Shown here one piece after another: positions 34,566 through 42,411 of a stretch of 64,000 nucleotides of DNA. Each line of letters begins with the position of its first letter. Within the stretch, counting starts at the first letter, position 1. A program made the translations under genes and the position numbers. The stretch is from NCBI GenBank assembly GCA_934700385.1, contig CAKUXO010000009.1, positions 1-64,000 on the forward strand, in the 5' to 3' direction. The notes under the pieces were generated by a model, which searched no databases, was not told the origin of the DNA, and worked only from the letters and a program-made list of their open reading frames with translations. Source of the DNA: an uncultured Candidatus Melainabacteria bacterium. Lineage in GTDB: Bacteria > Cyanobacteriota > Vampirovibrionia > Gastranaerophilales > Gastranaerophilaceae.

Positions 34566-35666
34566 ATGGATTTTGTTACATTAACAATTGATATACTTAA
34601 TAATATCGCTCGTTTTGCGGGTTCTTATGGCATGGCGATTATTCTTTTTACAATAATCATGCGCTTATGTTTATGGCCAGTTAATATTTCACAACAACGT
34701 TCTATGAAGAACATGCAAAATTTAACCCCAAAAATGAAAATGATTCAGGAAAAATATAAAAATAATCCTCAATTAATGCAACAAAAAATGATGGAATTTT
34801 ATAAAGAACATAATTTCAACCCAACAGCTGGTTGTTTACCTATGTTAATTCAAATTCCTGTTTTCATTATGTTATATAGTGCCCTAATGAGCCCACAATT
34901 CATTCAAATGGCAGGTAATACTCATTTTCTATTTATTAATAGACTTGATTCAACCTTAAAATCAAATGCCGGTGTGTCACTTGATGGTAAATTTTCTGTT
35001 TCAAATAATGCCCAATTCCAAACAGGAAAAACTGCAAAAGTTTATCTTGATACTGATACAATTGAAAATGTTAAAATTCAAAAACCTCAAAAAGCTGTTC
35101 AAATTCAAGGTGAAATCGAAAAAGATAAACCTGTTGAACTTAAAATTGCTCTTGATAACTTAAATCTTAACTTTTCACAATTAAATAAAGTTCAAAAAAT
35201 TGATGTTTCTGTTATGAACTTTGCAACAAAAGAAACTGAAAACGTTACATTTAACCGCCAAGGCGATATTTTAATTGCTTCAGTTCCAACAATTCCTGCT
35301 CAAAATGCGCTTCATTATGACGTAGCGTTATTAGTTGCACTTTTTGGTTTAACAATTTGGTTATCTCAAAAAGTTATGATGGCAACAACTCAATCTAAAA
35401 ATCAAGATCAAACGCAAGCCGCTATTCAAAAATCAATGGGTACAATTATGCCTATTATGATTATTTTAACTTTCGTATTTATCCCAATTCCGGCTGGTGC
35501 TTTATTATATCTTGTTACAAGCAATATTTTCCAAATTTTCCAAACATTAATTATCAACAAACAACTTGATAACGAACAAATTAAAAAGGAAAAAGAAAAA
35601 GACGCTAAAAATGGTGTAATTGAAGCAGATGTTATTGAATCTAAAACAATTACAGATAAAAAATAA
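34566..35666 (+). CDS. yidC: YidC/Oxa1 family membrane protein insertase
   Basis: YidC inserts and folds inner-membrane proteins, alone or with SecYEG. The 366-residue protein has the core helices: an N-terminal helix (YGMAIILFTIIMRLCLWPV), the cytoplasmic coiled segment with MKMIQEKYKNNPQLMQQKMMEF (core KMIQEKYKNNPQ) and GCLPMLIQIPVFIMLY, then a periplasmic insert of about 120 residues (about 125-245), then the last helices (LALVALFGLTIWLS-like; IPAGALLYLVTSNIFQI). GAGGAG lies before the ATG. The insert between the second and third helices is unusual for Gram-positive YidC and unlike the N-terminal P1 domain of E. coli. Confidence 0.95.
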   Translation: MDFVTLTIDILNNIARFAGSYGMAIILFTIIMRLCLWPVNISQQRSMKNMQNLTPKMKMIQEKYKNNPQLMQQKMMEFYKEHNFNPTAGCLPMLIQIPVFIMLYSALMSPQFIQMAGNTHFLFINRLDSTLKSNAGVSLDGKFSVSNNAQFQTGKTAKVYLDTDTIENVKIQKPQKAVQIQGEIEKDKPVELKIALDNLNLNFSQLNKVQKIDVSVMNFATKETENVTFNRQGDILIASVPTIPAQNALHYDVALLVALFGLTIWLSQKVMMATTQSKNQDQTQAAIQKSMGTIMPIMIILTFVFIPIPAGALLYLVTSNIFQIFQTLIINKQLDNEQIKKEKEKDAKNGVIEADVIESKTITDKK

Positions 35667-35751
35667 TATCCTACAATAATTTTATTTTTAGCTATAATGC
35701 TTTAAATAAAACGAAATTTATAATAAAATCAGTTAGAAAAGGATATATATT

Positions 35752-37068
35752 TTGAGCGAAAAATTAATTATAAATGGTCAAAATCCAACAGAAGGAGAAG
35801 TTTCTATCAGTGGCGCAAAAAACTCTGTGCTCAAGCTGATGGCAGCTTCACTTTTGTGTAAAGATACTTGCGTTATATATAATGTTCCTGCTCTTTCTGA
35901 TGTTGAAATCATGCTCGAAGTTTTAAGAGAACTTGGTGCTAAAACAAAATACGATAAAACAAATAAAAAAATTGAAATAGATTCTTCTAATTTAACTAAT
36001 TGTGAGGCTTCACAAGAATATGTTTCTAAAATGAGAGCAAGTTTTTGTGTATTAGGTTCACTTGTAGGTAGATTAAAAAAAGCAAAAGTGGCACTCCCCG
36101 GGGGATGTAAAATCGGCGAAAGACGAGTTAACTTTCACATTAAAGGTTTACAAGCCCTTGGCTGCGATTGCGAGATTAAAGACGGTTATGTTCAAGCAAG
36201 CGCAAAAAAACTTCAAGGTGCAATCGTTTGTTTTGATATCCCCTCTGTTGGTGCTACTGAAAATGTTATGATGGCAAGCGTTATGGCAGAAGGTGAAACG
36301 ATAATCCAAAACGCAGCCCAAGAACCTGAAATCGTTGACCTTGCTAATTTTCTAAAAGCTATGGGCGCTGATATTACAGGTGCTGGCACAAGCCAAATTA
36401 CAATCAAAGGGGTTAAACAAGAAAATTTAAGAGGATGTGAATATACAACTCTGCCTGATAGAATTGAAGCAGGGACTTATATGTCTATTATTGTTGCTTC
36501 AAGGGGTCATGGAATTATTAAAAACATTTTTCCTAATCACCTTACATTATTTACGGGTAAACTTCTTGAAATGGGCGCTAATATTAAATTAATCGACCCA
36601 AATACAATTGAAGTCGAGTCATCTAAACGCTTAAAACCTATGAACTTTATAACTCAACCATACCCAGGGTTTCCAACAGACTTGCAAGCCTTAGCTATGG
36701 CATTATTATGTTGCGCTGATGGAATTTCAGTTGTGACTGAAAGTTTATATGAAAATAGATTTATGCATGTAAATGAATTAATTAAAATGGGCGCTAATAT
36801 AATAATCAACAAAAAACACGCCATTATTAAAGGGGTTGATTATTTAATTGGTACGGAAGTTAATTCAACTGACTTAAGAGCAGGTGCAGCGATGGTTGTA
36901 GCTGCTATGATGGCAAAAGGTACAACAAAAATATCTTCTCTATCTCACATTGATAGAGGTTATGAAAACTTTGTTCAAAAACTTCAAGGGCTTAAAATTG
37001 ACGTTCAAAGAGTTGATGAAGAAAATAATAACTCAACTAATGGAGTATTAAATGACGCAACAGTATAA
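35752..37068 (+). CDS. murA: UDP-N-acetylglucosamine 1-carboxyvinyltransferase
   Basis: MurA catalyses the first committed step of peptidoglycan synthesis, adding enolpyruvate to UDP-GlcNAc. The 438-residue protein has GAKNSVLKLMAASLL at residues 21-35, with the substrate-binding Lys-Asn, and the active-site cysteine Cys119 in LPGGCKIGERRVNFHIKGL (core GGCKIGERRV), the fosfomycin target. The start is TTG, with AAAGGAT seven bases before it. The 3' end overlaps the next gene by 17 bases. Confidence 0.97.
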   Translation: MSEKLIINGQNPTEGEVSISGAKNSVLKLMAASLLCKDTCVIYNVPALSDVEIMLEVLRELGAKTKYDKTNKKIEIDSSNLTNCEASQEYVSKMRASFCVLGSLVGRLKKAKVALPGGCKIGERRVNFHIKGLQALGCDCEIKDGYVQASAKKLQGAIVCFDIPSVGATENVMMASVMAEGETIIQNAAQEPEIVDLANFLKAMGADITGAGTSQITIKGVKQENLRGCEYTTLPDRIEAGTYMSIIVASRGHGIIKNIFPNHLTLFTGKLLEMGANIKLIDPNTIEVESSKRLKPMNFITQPYPGFPTDLQALAMALLCCADGISVVTESLYENRFMHVNELIKMGANIIINKKHAIIKGVDYLIGTEVNSTDLRAGAAMVVAAMMAKGTTKISSLSHIDRGYENFVQKLQGLKIDVQRVDEENNNSTNGVLNDATV

Positions 37069-37375
37069 AAGATGGTATGATTACGACCCACTTTTAGTGA
37101 AAGTAATTAATATGCTAAAAGATTACAAAGAAGATTTAAGAGAACAGGCGGAAATTTTCCTTGATAGCATTGAAAAAAAGGTTTCAAAAGAAGCAATAGA
37201 TAAATTTTATCAAACAGTTAAGCCTTTTGATGGCGGTTCAAGATGGTATGATAACGATATAGTTATATCTAAAACTGTTGAATTATTAAGAGTTGTGCCC
37301 CCACAAGTTCAAAAACATGCAGCTCAAATGTTTATTGATACCCTAAAAGCAAATGGCATTAATATCGACGATTAA
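37052..37375 (+). CDS. Small protein of unknown function with an internal duplication
   Basis: I do not recognise a family. The 107-residue protein has two similar halves: KRWYDYDPLLVKVINMLKDY (residues about 6-25) and SRWYDNDIVISKTVELLRVV (about 63-82), each followed by an amphipathic helix with Gln-Ala and a Phe-Leu/Ile-Asp pair (AEIFLDSI and AQMFIDTL). It would form a small all-helical repeat protein. GGAG lies seven bases before the ATG, inside murA, so it is translationally coupled to murA. Its role may be in wall synthesis, by context only. The tail overlaps an opposite-strand gene by 17 bases. Confidence 0.82.
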   Translation: MTQQYKRWYDYDPLLVKVINMLKDYKEDLREQAEIFLDSIEKKVSKEAIDKFYQTVKPFDGGSRWYDNDIVISKTVELLRVVPPQVQKHAAQMFIDTLKANGINIDD

Positions 37376-37604
37376 AAATTTTTTCTAAAATCTTATTTGT
37401 TATTATTCTCGTTTTTCTTGAAAGTTTATATTTCATATTTTGCATTGAAATTGAAATTTTTGCAAAATAGATATATTTTTCGTGTTCATATTCAAGAGCA
37501 TATTTTGAAGAATAATTTTTTGCTTCAAATTGTATTTTTTCTAATGTTGGCATTTCATTATCATAATTTTGACTAATTTTATCGTCATAAGTTGTAATTA
37601 TCAT
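37359..37604 (-). CDS. Small basic protein encoded after the ECF sigma gene
   Basis: An 81-residue protein with no recognised domain. Its start overlaps the sigma factor stop by one base (TAATG), with AAAGG just upstream, so both are made together. The C-terminal half is basic (KLSRKTRIITNKILEKIFNRRY, core SRKTRIITNKILEKI). It has no zinc-binding Cys/His motif and no membrane helix, so it is not a typical ZAS anti-sigma factor. A partner or regulator of the sigma factor is possible but only from position. Confidence 0.65.
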   Translation of the reverse strand: MIITTYDDKISQNYDNEMPTLEKIQFEAKNYSSKYALEYEHEKYIYFAKISISMQNMKYKLSRKTRIITNKILEKIFNRRY

Positions 37605-38167
37605 TATCCTTTTGAATACCTCGTTATATCATCTTTAATTAAAGCTCTTGCCCTTGCAATTCGAGATTTAATCGTTCCTATTGAAGTTTTAGTTATATTT
37701 GAAATTTCATCATAGCTTAAACCCTGAATTTCTCTTAAGGTTAAGGGGATTTTATAGTGGTTAGGTAAATTTTCAATCGAGCGCTTAATTATGTTATCAA
37801 GTTCGGTGTATAAAATTGTATCTTGAGGATTAAATGTATTATCAGCTACATCAAGCTCTGTATTATCTTCAAACCTATTTAAACTAATGCTATCAGGGAC
37901 TTTTTTAACTTTTCTTAAATAATCATAATAAGAATTTACAACAATTTGATTAAGCCAAGTTTTAAAATAATTGGGATTTTTTAAATCTGTTATTTTTTTA
38001 CTTAATTTAATTAAAACATCCTGCATAATGTCTTCAAGCCCATTTTCATCTTTTTTTAAGTAAAATAAAGTAGTGTAAATATTTTGCTGTTCGAGTTTAA
38101 TTAAATCTATAAGGGCGATTTTATCCCCCTTTGAGGCTTTTGTTATAATATCAATTTTACTGTCCAT
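37604..38167 (-). CDS. ECF-type RNA polymerase sigma factor
   Basis: A 187-residue sigma70-family factor. Region 2 contains DIMQDVLIKLSKKITDLKNP (core DVLIKLSKKI) and FKTWLNQIVVNSYYDYLRK, a match to -10 recognition and melting helices. Region 4 has LPNHYKIPLTLREIQGLSYDEIS (core LREIQGLSYDEIS) and TSIGTIKSRIARAR, the -35-binding helix-turn-helix. There is no region 3 or 1, which is why it is called ECF. It is divergent from thiE with a 44-base gap and overlaps a small gene downstream. Its targets are unknown. Confidence 0.93.
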   Translation of the reverse strand: MDSKIDIITKASKGDKIALIDLIKLEQQNIYTTLFYLKKDENGLEDIMQDVLIKLSKKITDLKNPNYFKTWLNQIVVNSYYDYLRKVKKVPDSISLNRFEDNTELDVADNTFNPQDTILYTELDNIIKRSIENLPNHYKIPLTLREIQGLSYDEISNITKTSIGTIKSRIARARALIKDDITRYSKG

Positions 38168-38200
38168 AAATTAAGACTATTAAATTTTATCATCTTTCGC

Positions 38201-38206
38201 TATAAT
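38201..38206 (+). promoter_or_regulatory. thiE -10 box, predicted leaderless
   Basis: A perfect TATAAT, then five bases to the ATG at 38212. No Shine-Dalgarno and no convincing -35 box. There is no room for a TPP riboswitch. Confidence 0.5.
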
Positions 38207-38211
38207 CAAAA

Positions 38212-39249
38212 ATGTATAATCGTTTTGGTAATATTTTTATGTTTTATAGAATAATTGATGCAAACTTAAATAGAACACAAGAAGCACTCCGCTGTATTGA
38301 AGAATATGCTCGTTTTATCTTAAATGATGAAGAATTTTCAACAAAATTAAAAAATTTAAGACACAAAATCACCCTATTTTTTGAAAAAGATTATATTAAT
38401 CTAATTAACTCAAGAGATACAAAAGGTGATATTGGAACAACGATAAAAAATATCACAAAAGAGAATTTTAATTCAAACGTCTTAAGAGCCAATTTTAAAA
38501 GGCTTGAACAAGCGCTTAGAGTGTTAAATGAATACGGAAATTTAGATGATAGCTTTAGATATGAAATTTATGAACTGGAAAAAGAAATTATGCTTGAAAT
38601 AAATAAAAAAACAAATATAAAACGTGCGCTTTTAAATGATAGAAAACTTTATTTAATAACAAATTCTGATAATTTTTCTTCTCAAGATGAATTTATTGAT
38701 AAAGTGGCACTGGCGCTTAAATCTGGAGTTAAATTAATTCAATATAGAGAAAAAACCTTGCCTGCTAAAACATTAATTGAAACAGGTAAAAAACTTCGCC
38801 AGCTTTGTTCTATCTATAATGCACTATTTATAGTTAATGATAGGTTAGATATAGCAAAAATACTTGACGCCGATGGTGTTCACTTAGGGCAAGATGACAT
38901 AGATATAAAATATGCTAAAGAATATCTTGGAGAAGATAAAATCATTGGAATTTCAACCCATAAGCCAGATGACGCCATTAAAGCCTTTAATGATGGCGCA
39001 GATTATATTGGAGTTGGACCAGTCTTTAAAACCCCAACAAAACCAAATACAACCCCTGTTGGGCTAGAATATGTTAAATGGGTTAAAGATAATCTTGATA
39101 TCCCATTTTATGCAATTGGTTCAATTGACCTTGATAACGTTCAAAAAGTGCTTGAAGTGGGTGCAAAAAATGTTGCTGTTATAAGGGCAATTATGAATTC
39201 AGATGATGTTAATGAAACTGTTAAAAAATTCAATGAAATTTTAAATTAA
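38212..39249 (+). CDS. thiE: Thiamine phosphate synthase with N-terminal ThiD2-like domain
   Basis: ThiE joins HMP-pyrophosphate and thiazole phosphate to make thiamine phosphate. The 345-residue protein has an extra N-terminal domain (residues about 10-125, YRIIDANLNRTQEALRCIEEYARF, core DANLNRTQEALR) of the ThiD2 type found fused to ThiE in cyanobacteria and some other phyla. The C-terminal barrel (from about 140) has LIQYREKTLPAK, FIVNDRLDIAKILDADGVHLGQDD (core NDRLDIA and DGVHLGQDD) and GVGPVFKTPTKP. The first ATG is kept because of the TATAAT five bases upstream; a second at 38239 is possible. It is next to an ECF sigma gene. Confidence 0.94.
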   Translation: MYNRFGNIFMFYRIIDANLNRTQEALRCIEEYARFILNDEEFSTKLKNLRHKITLFFEKDYINLINSRDTKGDIGTTIKNITKENFNSNVLRANFKRLEQALRVLNEYGNLDDSFRYEIYELEKEIMLEINKKTNIKRALLNDRKLYLITNSDNFSSQDEFIDKVALALKSGVKLIQYREKTLPAKTLIETGKKLRQLCSIYNALFIVNDRLDIAKILDADGVHLGQDDIDIKYAKEYLGEDKIIGISTHKPDDAIKAFNDGADYIGVGPVFKTPTKPNTTPVGLEYVKWVKDNLDIPFYAIGSIDLDNVQKVLEVGAKNVAVIRAIMNSDDVNETVKKFNEILN

Positions 39250-39260
39250 GTGAGTAAAAA

Positions 39261-39848
39261 ATGAGTGAAACTATCAATAAAACAAAGTTTTTAGAATTTA
39301 AAAGCGCAAAATCCCCCTCTGGTAACGATTGGTTTTATGTTAAAAGAACAAATGATAAAAAAGGGCTTGATAGCGCTGTTGTAATTACAACATTAGTTAA
39401 AATCAATGATGAATATAATTTTCTTCTTTTAAAAACTTCAAGACCGCCACTTACTTCTGAAAACAAAGCTAAATATTGTATTGAATCTCCTGCCGGTTTA
39501 ATTGCTGATATAGATAAAAATGAAACATTACTTGAATGTACTAAAAAAGAATTACTCGAAGAAACAGGATTAGTTGCTTCAAAACTTTTTGTTGAATTTA
39601 CTAATGCCGCAGCCTCAAGCGGATTAAGTTCTGAAACATTATCTTATGTTACAGCTATTGTTGAAGATAATGTTGAAAAATCAATCCCAGTATCAGATGG
39701 CGGAATTATTGTTGAAAGATATTTTATCCCAATTTCAAAAATTAGAAGTTATTTTTTAGAATTAAATCATCAAGAAAATTCTATCGCAAGTGCTACTGTT
39801 TGTGGGGTTTACTTCGCATTAGAAAGACTTAGGGAGCTTAAAATGTAA
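39261..39848 (+). CDS. NUDIX hydrolase
   Basis: A 195-residue Nudix protein, ADP-ribose pyrophosphatase-like. The Nudix box is GLIADIDKNETLLECTKKEL (then LEETGL), with the Glu residues in place; the usual Arg of REUXEE is Lys, and there are a few extra residues between the first Gly and Glu. These enzymes hydrolyse nucleoside diphosphates linked to another moiety; the substrate is unknown. It starts 11 bases after thiE and is probably cotranscribed. Confidence 0.9.
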   Translation: MSETINKTKFLEFKSAKSPSGNDWFYVKRTNDKKGLDSAVVITTLVKINDEYNFLLLKTSRPPLTSENKAKYCIESPAGLIADIDKNETLLECTKKELLEETGLVASKLFVEFTNAAASSGLSSETLSYVTAIVEDNVEKSIPVSDGGIIVERYFIPISKIRSYFLELNHQENSIASATVCGVYFALERLRELKM

Positions 39849-39992
39849 ATAAAAGTAACAAAATAATTTTATAATATTGATGTGTAAAATTATTTTATAT
39901 AACATATTCAAGGAAATGATTTACTAAGATATTAAACCCTATGAGAAAGATTAAAATAAAGAATTGCTTAATGCAAAAAATTGAATAATTTT

Positions 39993-40024
39993 ATAAAAGG
40001 CTGGCTTTGTGTCCGCCTTTTTTA
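39993..40024 (+). terminator. Terminator in the gap after the Nudix gene
   Basis: AAAAGGC pairs with GCCTTTT, with a bulged T and a further GG/CC pair around an eight-base loop, then a T run. The 140 bases before it hold only a 15-codon frame (39941-39988) of doubtful meaning, so it may end the thiE-Nudix transcript or a small RNA. Confidence 0.75.
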
Positions 40025-40084
40025 TTGCCAAAATTGTATTGCCAAAAATTAAACACATCATTAGTTAGAAAGGAAATCCCCAAA

Positions 40085-40285
40085 ATGAAAAAATGTGCTA
40101 AAACTTGCCAAGTTAAATTTAAAGATGTAACTTATGAAATCAACTTTTCTAAAGTTACATCTTTATTATCAATTCTTGAAAATAATTCAAATTTAACAAT
40201 TGAAAATGAAGTTGAATTAATGTCATATCTTGAAAAATACGACCTTTTAAACAAAGATTTTTTAGACGAAATCAATAATATTTAA
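40085..40285 (+). CDS. Small protein of unknown function
   Basis: A 66-residue protein beginning MKKCAKTCQVKFKDVTYEIN, with a Cys-x3-Cys pair at the N-terminus and otherwise helical sequence. AAAGGA lies eleven bases before the ATG at 40085. A longer frame from 40007 would run through a terminator hairpin, so the short form is chosen. Function unknown. The tail overlaps the convergent gene by four bases. Confidence 0.65.
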   Translation: MKKCAKTCQVKFKDVTYEINFSKVTSLLSILENNSNLTIENEVELMSYLEKYDLLNKDFLDEINNI

Positions 40286-40572
40286 TTAAAATATTTAACA
40301 ACTTCATCTGAAAATGAATTAAACATCTTATTTAATCCATCATTTACAACTTGATTATTTTGATGAGGATGATTTTTTATCTTTCCTGTTGCAAGCATAT
40401 AATTAAAGTTATTTTGTCCAATTAAATCGGCTGTTTTATTGATATCAACATCTTTTGCTAAACCCTCAAACGAAGAATTTTGTTTTAGCGCACCATTATT
40501 CACTTCTTTTTTATCACCAGATTGCGCAGAATTAAGTTTGTAGTTTGCAAAATTGTTGTTAAAATTTATCAT
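40282..40572 (-). CDS. Small Asn-rich protein of unknown function
   Basis: A 96-residue polar protein, MINFNNNFANYKLNSAQSGD, then Ser/Asn/Lys-rich with no hydrophobic helix. It has no signal peptide but begins with the same sort of Asn-rich segment as other unknown proteins in this window. The ATG at 40572 is preferred over a GTG at 40578, because GAGG lies five bases before it. Function unknown. Confidence 0.6.
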   Translation of the reverse strand: MINFNNNFANYKLNSAQSGDKKEVNNGALKQNSSFEGLAKDVDINKTADLIGQNNFNYMLATGKIKNHPHQNNQVVNDGLNKMFNSFSDEVVKYFN

Positions 40573-40653
40573 AGTCACCTCATAAAATCCTATTATTAAG
40601 TTCGGATTTTTTGAGATTTTCTTTAGAAAATTAAACTACTTTGTTACAAAAAT

Positions 40654-41352
40654 TTATAAAATACTCATAAATCTTTTAGCTATTAACTGTGGTCTTGTAA
40701 CGGCTGAACCTATTACAACACTATTTGCACCACTTTTAAAAGCAAAATCAGCTTGAGATTTTTCCCAAATTTTTCCCTCTAAAATTGTAAAAATATCAAG
40801 ATTTTCTTTAATTAATTTAACAAGGTTGTAATCGGGTTCATCAGGGTTATTTTGGGTTTCAATTGTATAACCGCTTAAAGTCGTTGAAACAATATCAAAA
40901 CCAAGATTAAATGCGTTTTTTGCTTCATTAAATGTTGCAATATCAGCCATTAAAAGTTTATCTGTTGATTTAACAAATTCAACTAAATCTTCAAGTTTTT
41001 CATTATTTGGTCTTTTTCTTAAAGTGGCGTCTGTAGCAATTATATCAGCCCCAGCGTCAATTAACTTTTTACAATCTGAAACATTAGGGGTAATGTAAAC
41101 AAGCTCTTTATAATTATCAGGGATTCTTTCAGGCTTTGTTATACCTATAATTGTTACATAAGGATAAAGTTTTTTAATGTTTTTAATGTCCCTAGCACCC
41201 GCTAAACGAAGGGTTTTAACGTTTGCTAATTCAACTAATGACCTTGCCATTTGAATAATACAATTTTCATCATACAATGGCTCATTAGGCATAGCTTGTA
41301 GTGAAATTATTATTGAATGATTAATCTTATTTAAAATTTCATTTTTGTTCAT
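40654..41352 (-). CDS. nanE: N-acylmannosamine-6-phosphate 2-epimerase
   Basis: NanE converts N-acetylmannosamine-6-phosphate to N-acetylglucosamine-6-phosphate in sialic acid use. The 232-residue barrel has IISLQAMPNEPLYDENCIIQMARSL (core SLQAMPNEPLYD), IIATDATLRKRPN, LMADIATFNEAKNAFNLGFDIVSTTLSGYT (core DIVSTTLSGYT) and the final phosphate site GANSVVIGSAVTRPQLI (core VVIGSAVTRP). No other sialic acid gene is close, so it could be part of amino-sugar salvage. It has a promoter with a predicted leaderless start, divergent from the ldpA-like gene. Confidence 0.92.
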   Translation of the reverse strand: MNKNEILNKINHSIIISLQAMPNEPLYDENCIIQMARSLVELANVKTLRLAGARDIKNIKKLYPYVTIIGITKPERIPDNYKELVYITPNVSDCKKLIDAGADIIATDATLRKRPNNEKLEDLVEFVKSTDKLLMADIATFNEAKNAFNLGFDIVSTTLSGYTIETQNNPDEPDYNLVKLIKENLDIFTILEGKIWEKSQADFAFKSGANSVVIGSAVTRPQLIAKRFMSIL

Positions 41353-41358
41353 AAAAAA

Positions 41359-41387
41359 ATTTTAGTTAAATTATAAAATTATTACAA
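41359..41387 (-). promoter_or_regulatory. nanE promoter, predicted leaderless
   Basis: On the minus strand: TTGTAA (41382-41387), 17 bases, TAAAAT (41359-41364), then six T to the ATG at 41352. No Shine-Dalgarno. Confidence 0.6.
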
Positions 41388-41403
41388 GATAAAAATTATT
41401 TTA

Positions 41404-41412
41404 TGGTATTTT
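41404..41412 (+). promoter_or_regulatory. Extended -10 promoter of the ldpA-like gene, predicted leaderless
   Basis: TGG-TATTTT (41404-41412), then six bases to the ATG at 41419. It is divergent from the nanE promoter, whose -35 box is about 20 bases away. Confidence 0.5.
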
Positions 41413-41418
41413 TAGATT

Positions 41419-42354
41419 ATGTTAGAAAGTCTTTTAAATTCTAAAAAATGTTTTAAACTTATTTTAGGTGCCGGAAACCAAGATTTAGATGAAATAGAAA
41501 AAATAATCTATACCTATTCAAAATCTGGTTGCGTGTTTTTTGATATAGCAGATGATATTAATGTTTTAAATTTAACAAAAGACGTTTTAAAAAAAACAAA
41601 TATGCTTAATGAAACCTCAATTTGTGTTAGCACAACTGTTTTTGGAGATGTTCATTCTGATAAAATTATTATTGATAATAAAAAATGTATCTCTTGTAAA
41701 AAGTGTATTTCAAGTTGCCCAAATGAAGCAATTTATTTTGAAAATGAAATAAAAACAGATTTAAAAAAATGTATCGGTTGTAAAAAATGCCCTTCAAGCT
41801 GCCCCGTTAATGCAATTAGTTTTAAAAGCAGTGCCAAAAAGGATTTTGAAGATTTTAAAAACAATATTAATAATCTAATTGAAAATAAAATAGATTGTAT
41901 TGAGCTTCACATAAATGGCGATGATATCGATGAAATCTATCAAAAATGGGAATATTTGAATAATAATTTTAATGGATTTTTAAGTATTTGTACTTCAAGA
42001 AATAAATTCAAGGATGAAACAAATTTAAAAATAGTATCTGATTTAATTAAAATGAAAAAAAATTCTAAAGTTATAATTCAAGCTGATGGTAAATCTATGA
42101 GCGGATTTAACGATGAACTTGAAAGTAATTATGAAGCCTTAAAATGTGCTCAATTTTTTAATCAGATTAATTTAAAAAAATATGTAATTATTTCAGGCGG
42201 AACAAACTCAAAAGCATTTAAAGCAGCAAAAAACCTTAATATAGATATTAATGGGGTGGCTTTAGGCAGCTTTGCAAGAAAAATCATTAAAAATAAAAAT
42301 GAAAAAGAAGCGCTTGAAATAGCTAAAAATTTAGTAGATACACTATTAAAATAA
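41419..42354 (+). CDS. ldpA: LdpA-like iron-sulfur protein
   Basis: In cyanobacteria LdpA is an iron-sulfur protein linked to redox input of the circadian clock. This 311-residue protein has the same N-terminal start (FKLILGAGNQDLDEIEKIIY, then FFDIADDINVLNLTKD), two 4Fe-4S motifs with Cys90, 93, 96, 100 and Cys118, 121, 124, 128 (CISCKKCISSCP and CIGCKKCPSSCP), and a C-terminal barrel-like domain ending VALGSFARKIIK, like the LdpA_C domain. The host looks non-photosynthetic, so the role here must be different, perhaps redox sensing. The symbol reflects family, not proven function. Confidence 0.85.
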   Translation: MLESLLNSKKCFKLILGAGNQDLDEIEKIIYTYSKSGCVFFDIADDINVLNLTKDVLKKTNMLNETSICVSTTVFGDVHSDKIIIDNKKCISCKKCISSCPNEAIYFENEIKTDLKKCIGCKKCPSSCPVNAISFKSSAKKDFEDFKNNINNLIENKIDCIELHINGDDIDEIYQKWEYLNNNFNGFLSICTSRNKFKDETNLKIVSDLIKMKKNSKVIIQADGKSMSGFNDELESNYEALKCAQFFNQINLKKYVIISGGTNSKAFKAAKNLNIDINGVALGSFARKIIKNKNEKEALEIAKNLVDTLLK

Positions 42355-42396
42355 TTGTTAATAAAATTTAAACAAAAGTCTTTTTAATTGGGTTTA

Positions 42397-42405
42397 TGCT
42401 AAAAT
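42397..42405 (+). promoter_or_regulatory. Extended -10 promoter of the LPS operon, predicted leaderless
   Basis: TGC-TAAAAT (42397-42405), then six bases to the ATG at 42412. No Shine-Dalgarno. Confidence 0.6.
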
Positions 42406-42411
42406 TTATTT

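Noticed and set aside
33172..35666. Replication origin near mnmE-yidC
   Set aside because: The gene pair is common near origins, but rpmH, rnpA, dnaA and DnaA-box clusters are not seen in the window. The strand switch of the 22-bp repeat is intriguing but does not prove it.
37770..37800. Sequence GCTCGATTGA (minus strand) inside the sigma factor gene as a repeat copy
   Set aside because: One core half and part of the right arm match, but the left half does not (GCG for ATCG); probably chance.
38168..38211. TPP riboswitch in front of thiE
   Set aside because: Only 44 bases separate thiE from the divergent sigma gene, and the -10 box is next to the ATG, so no leader exists.
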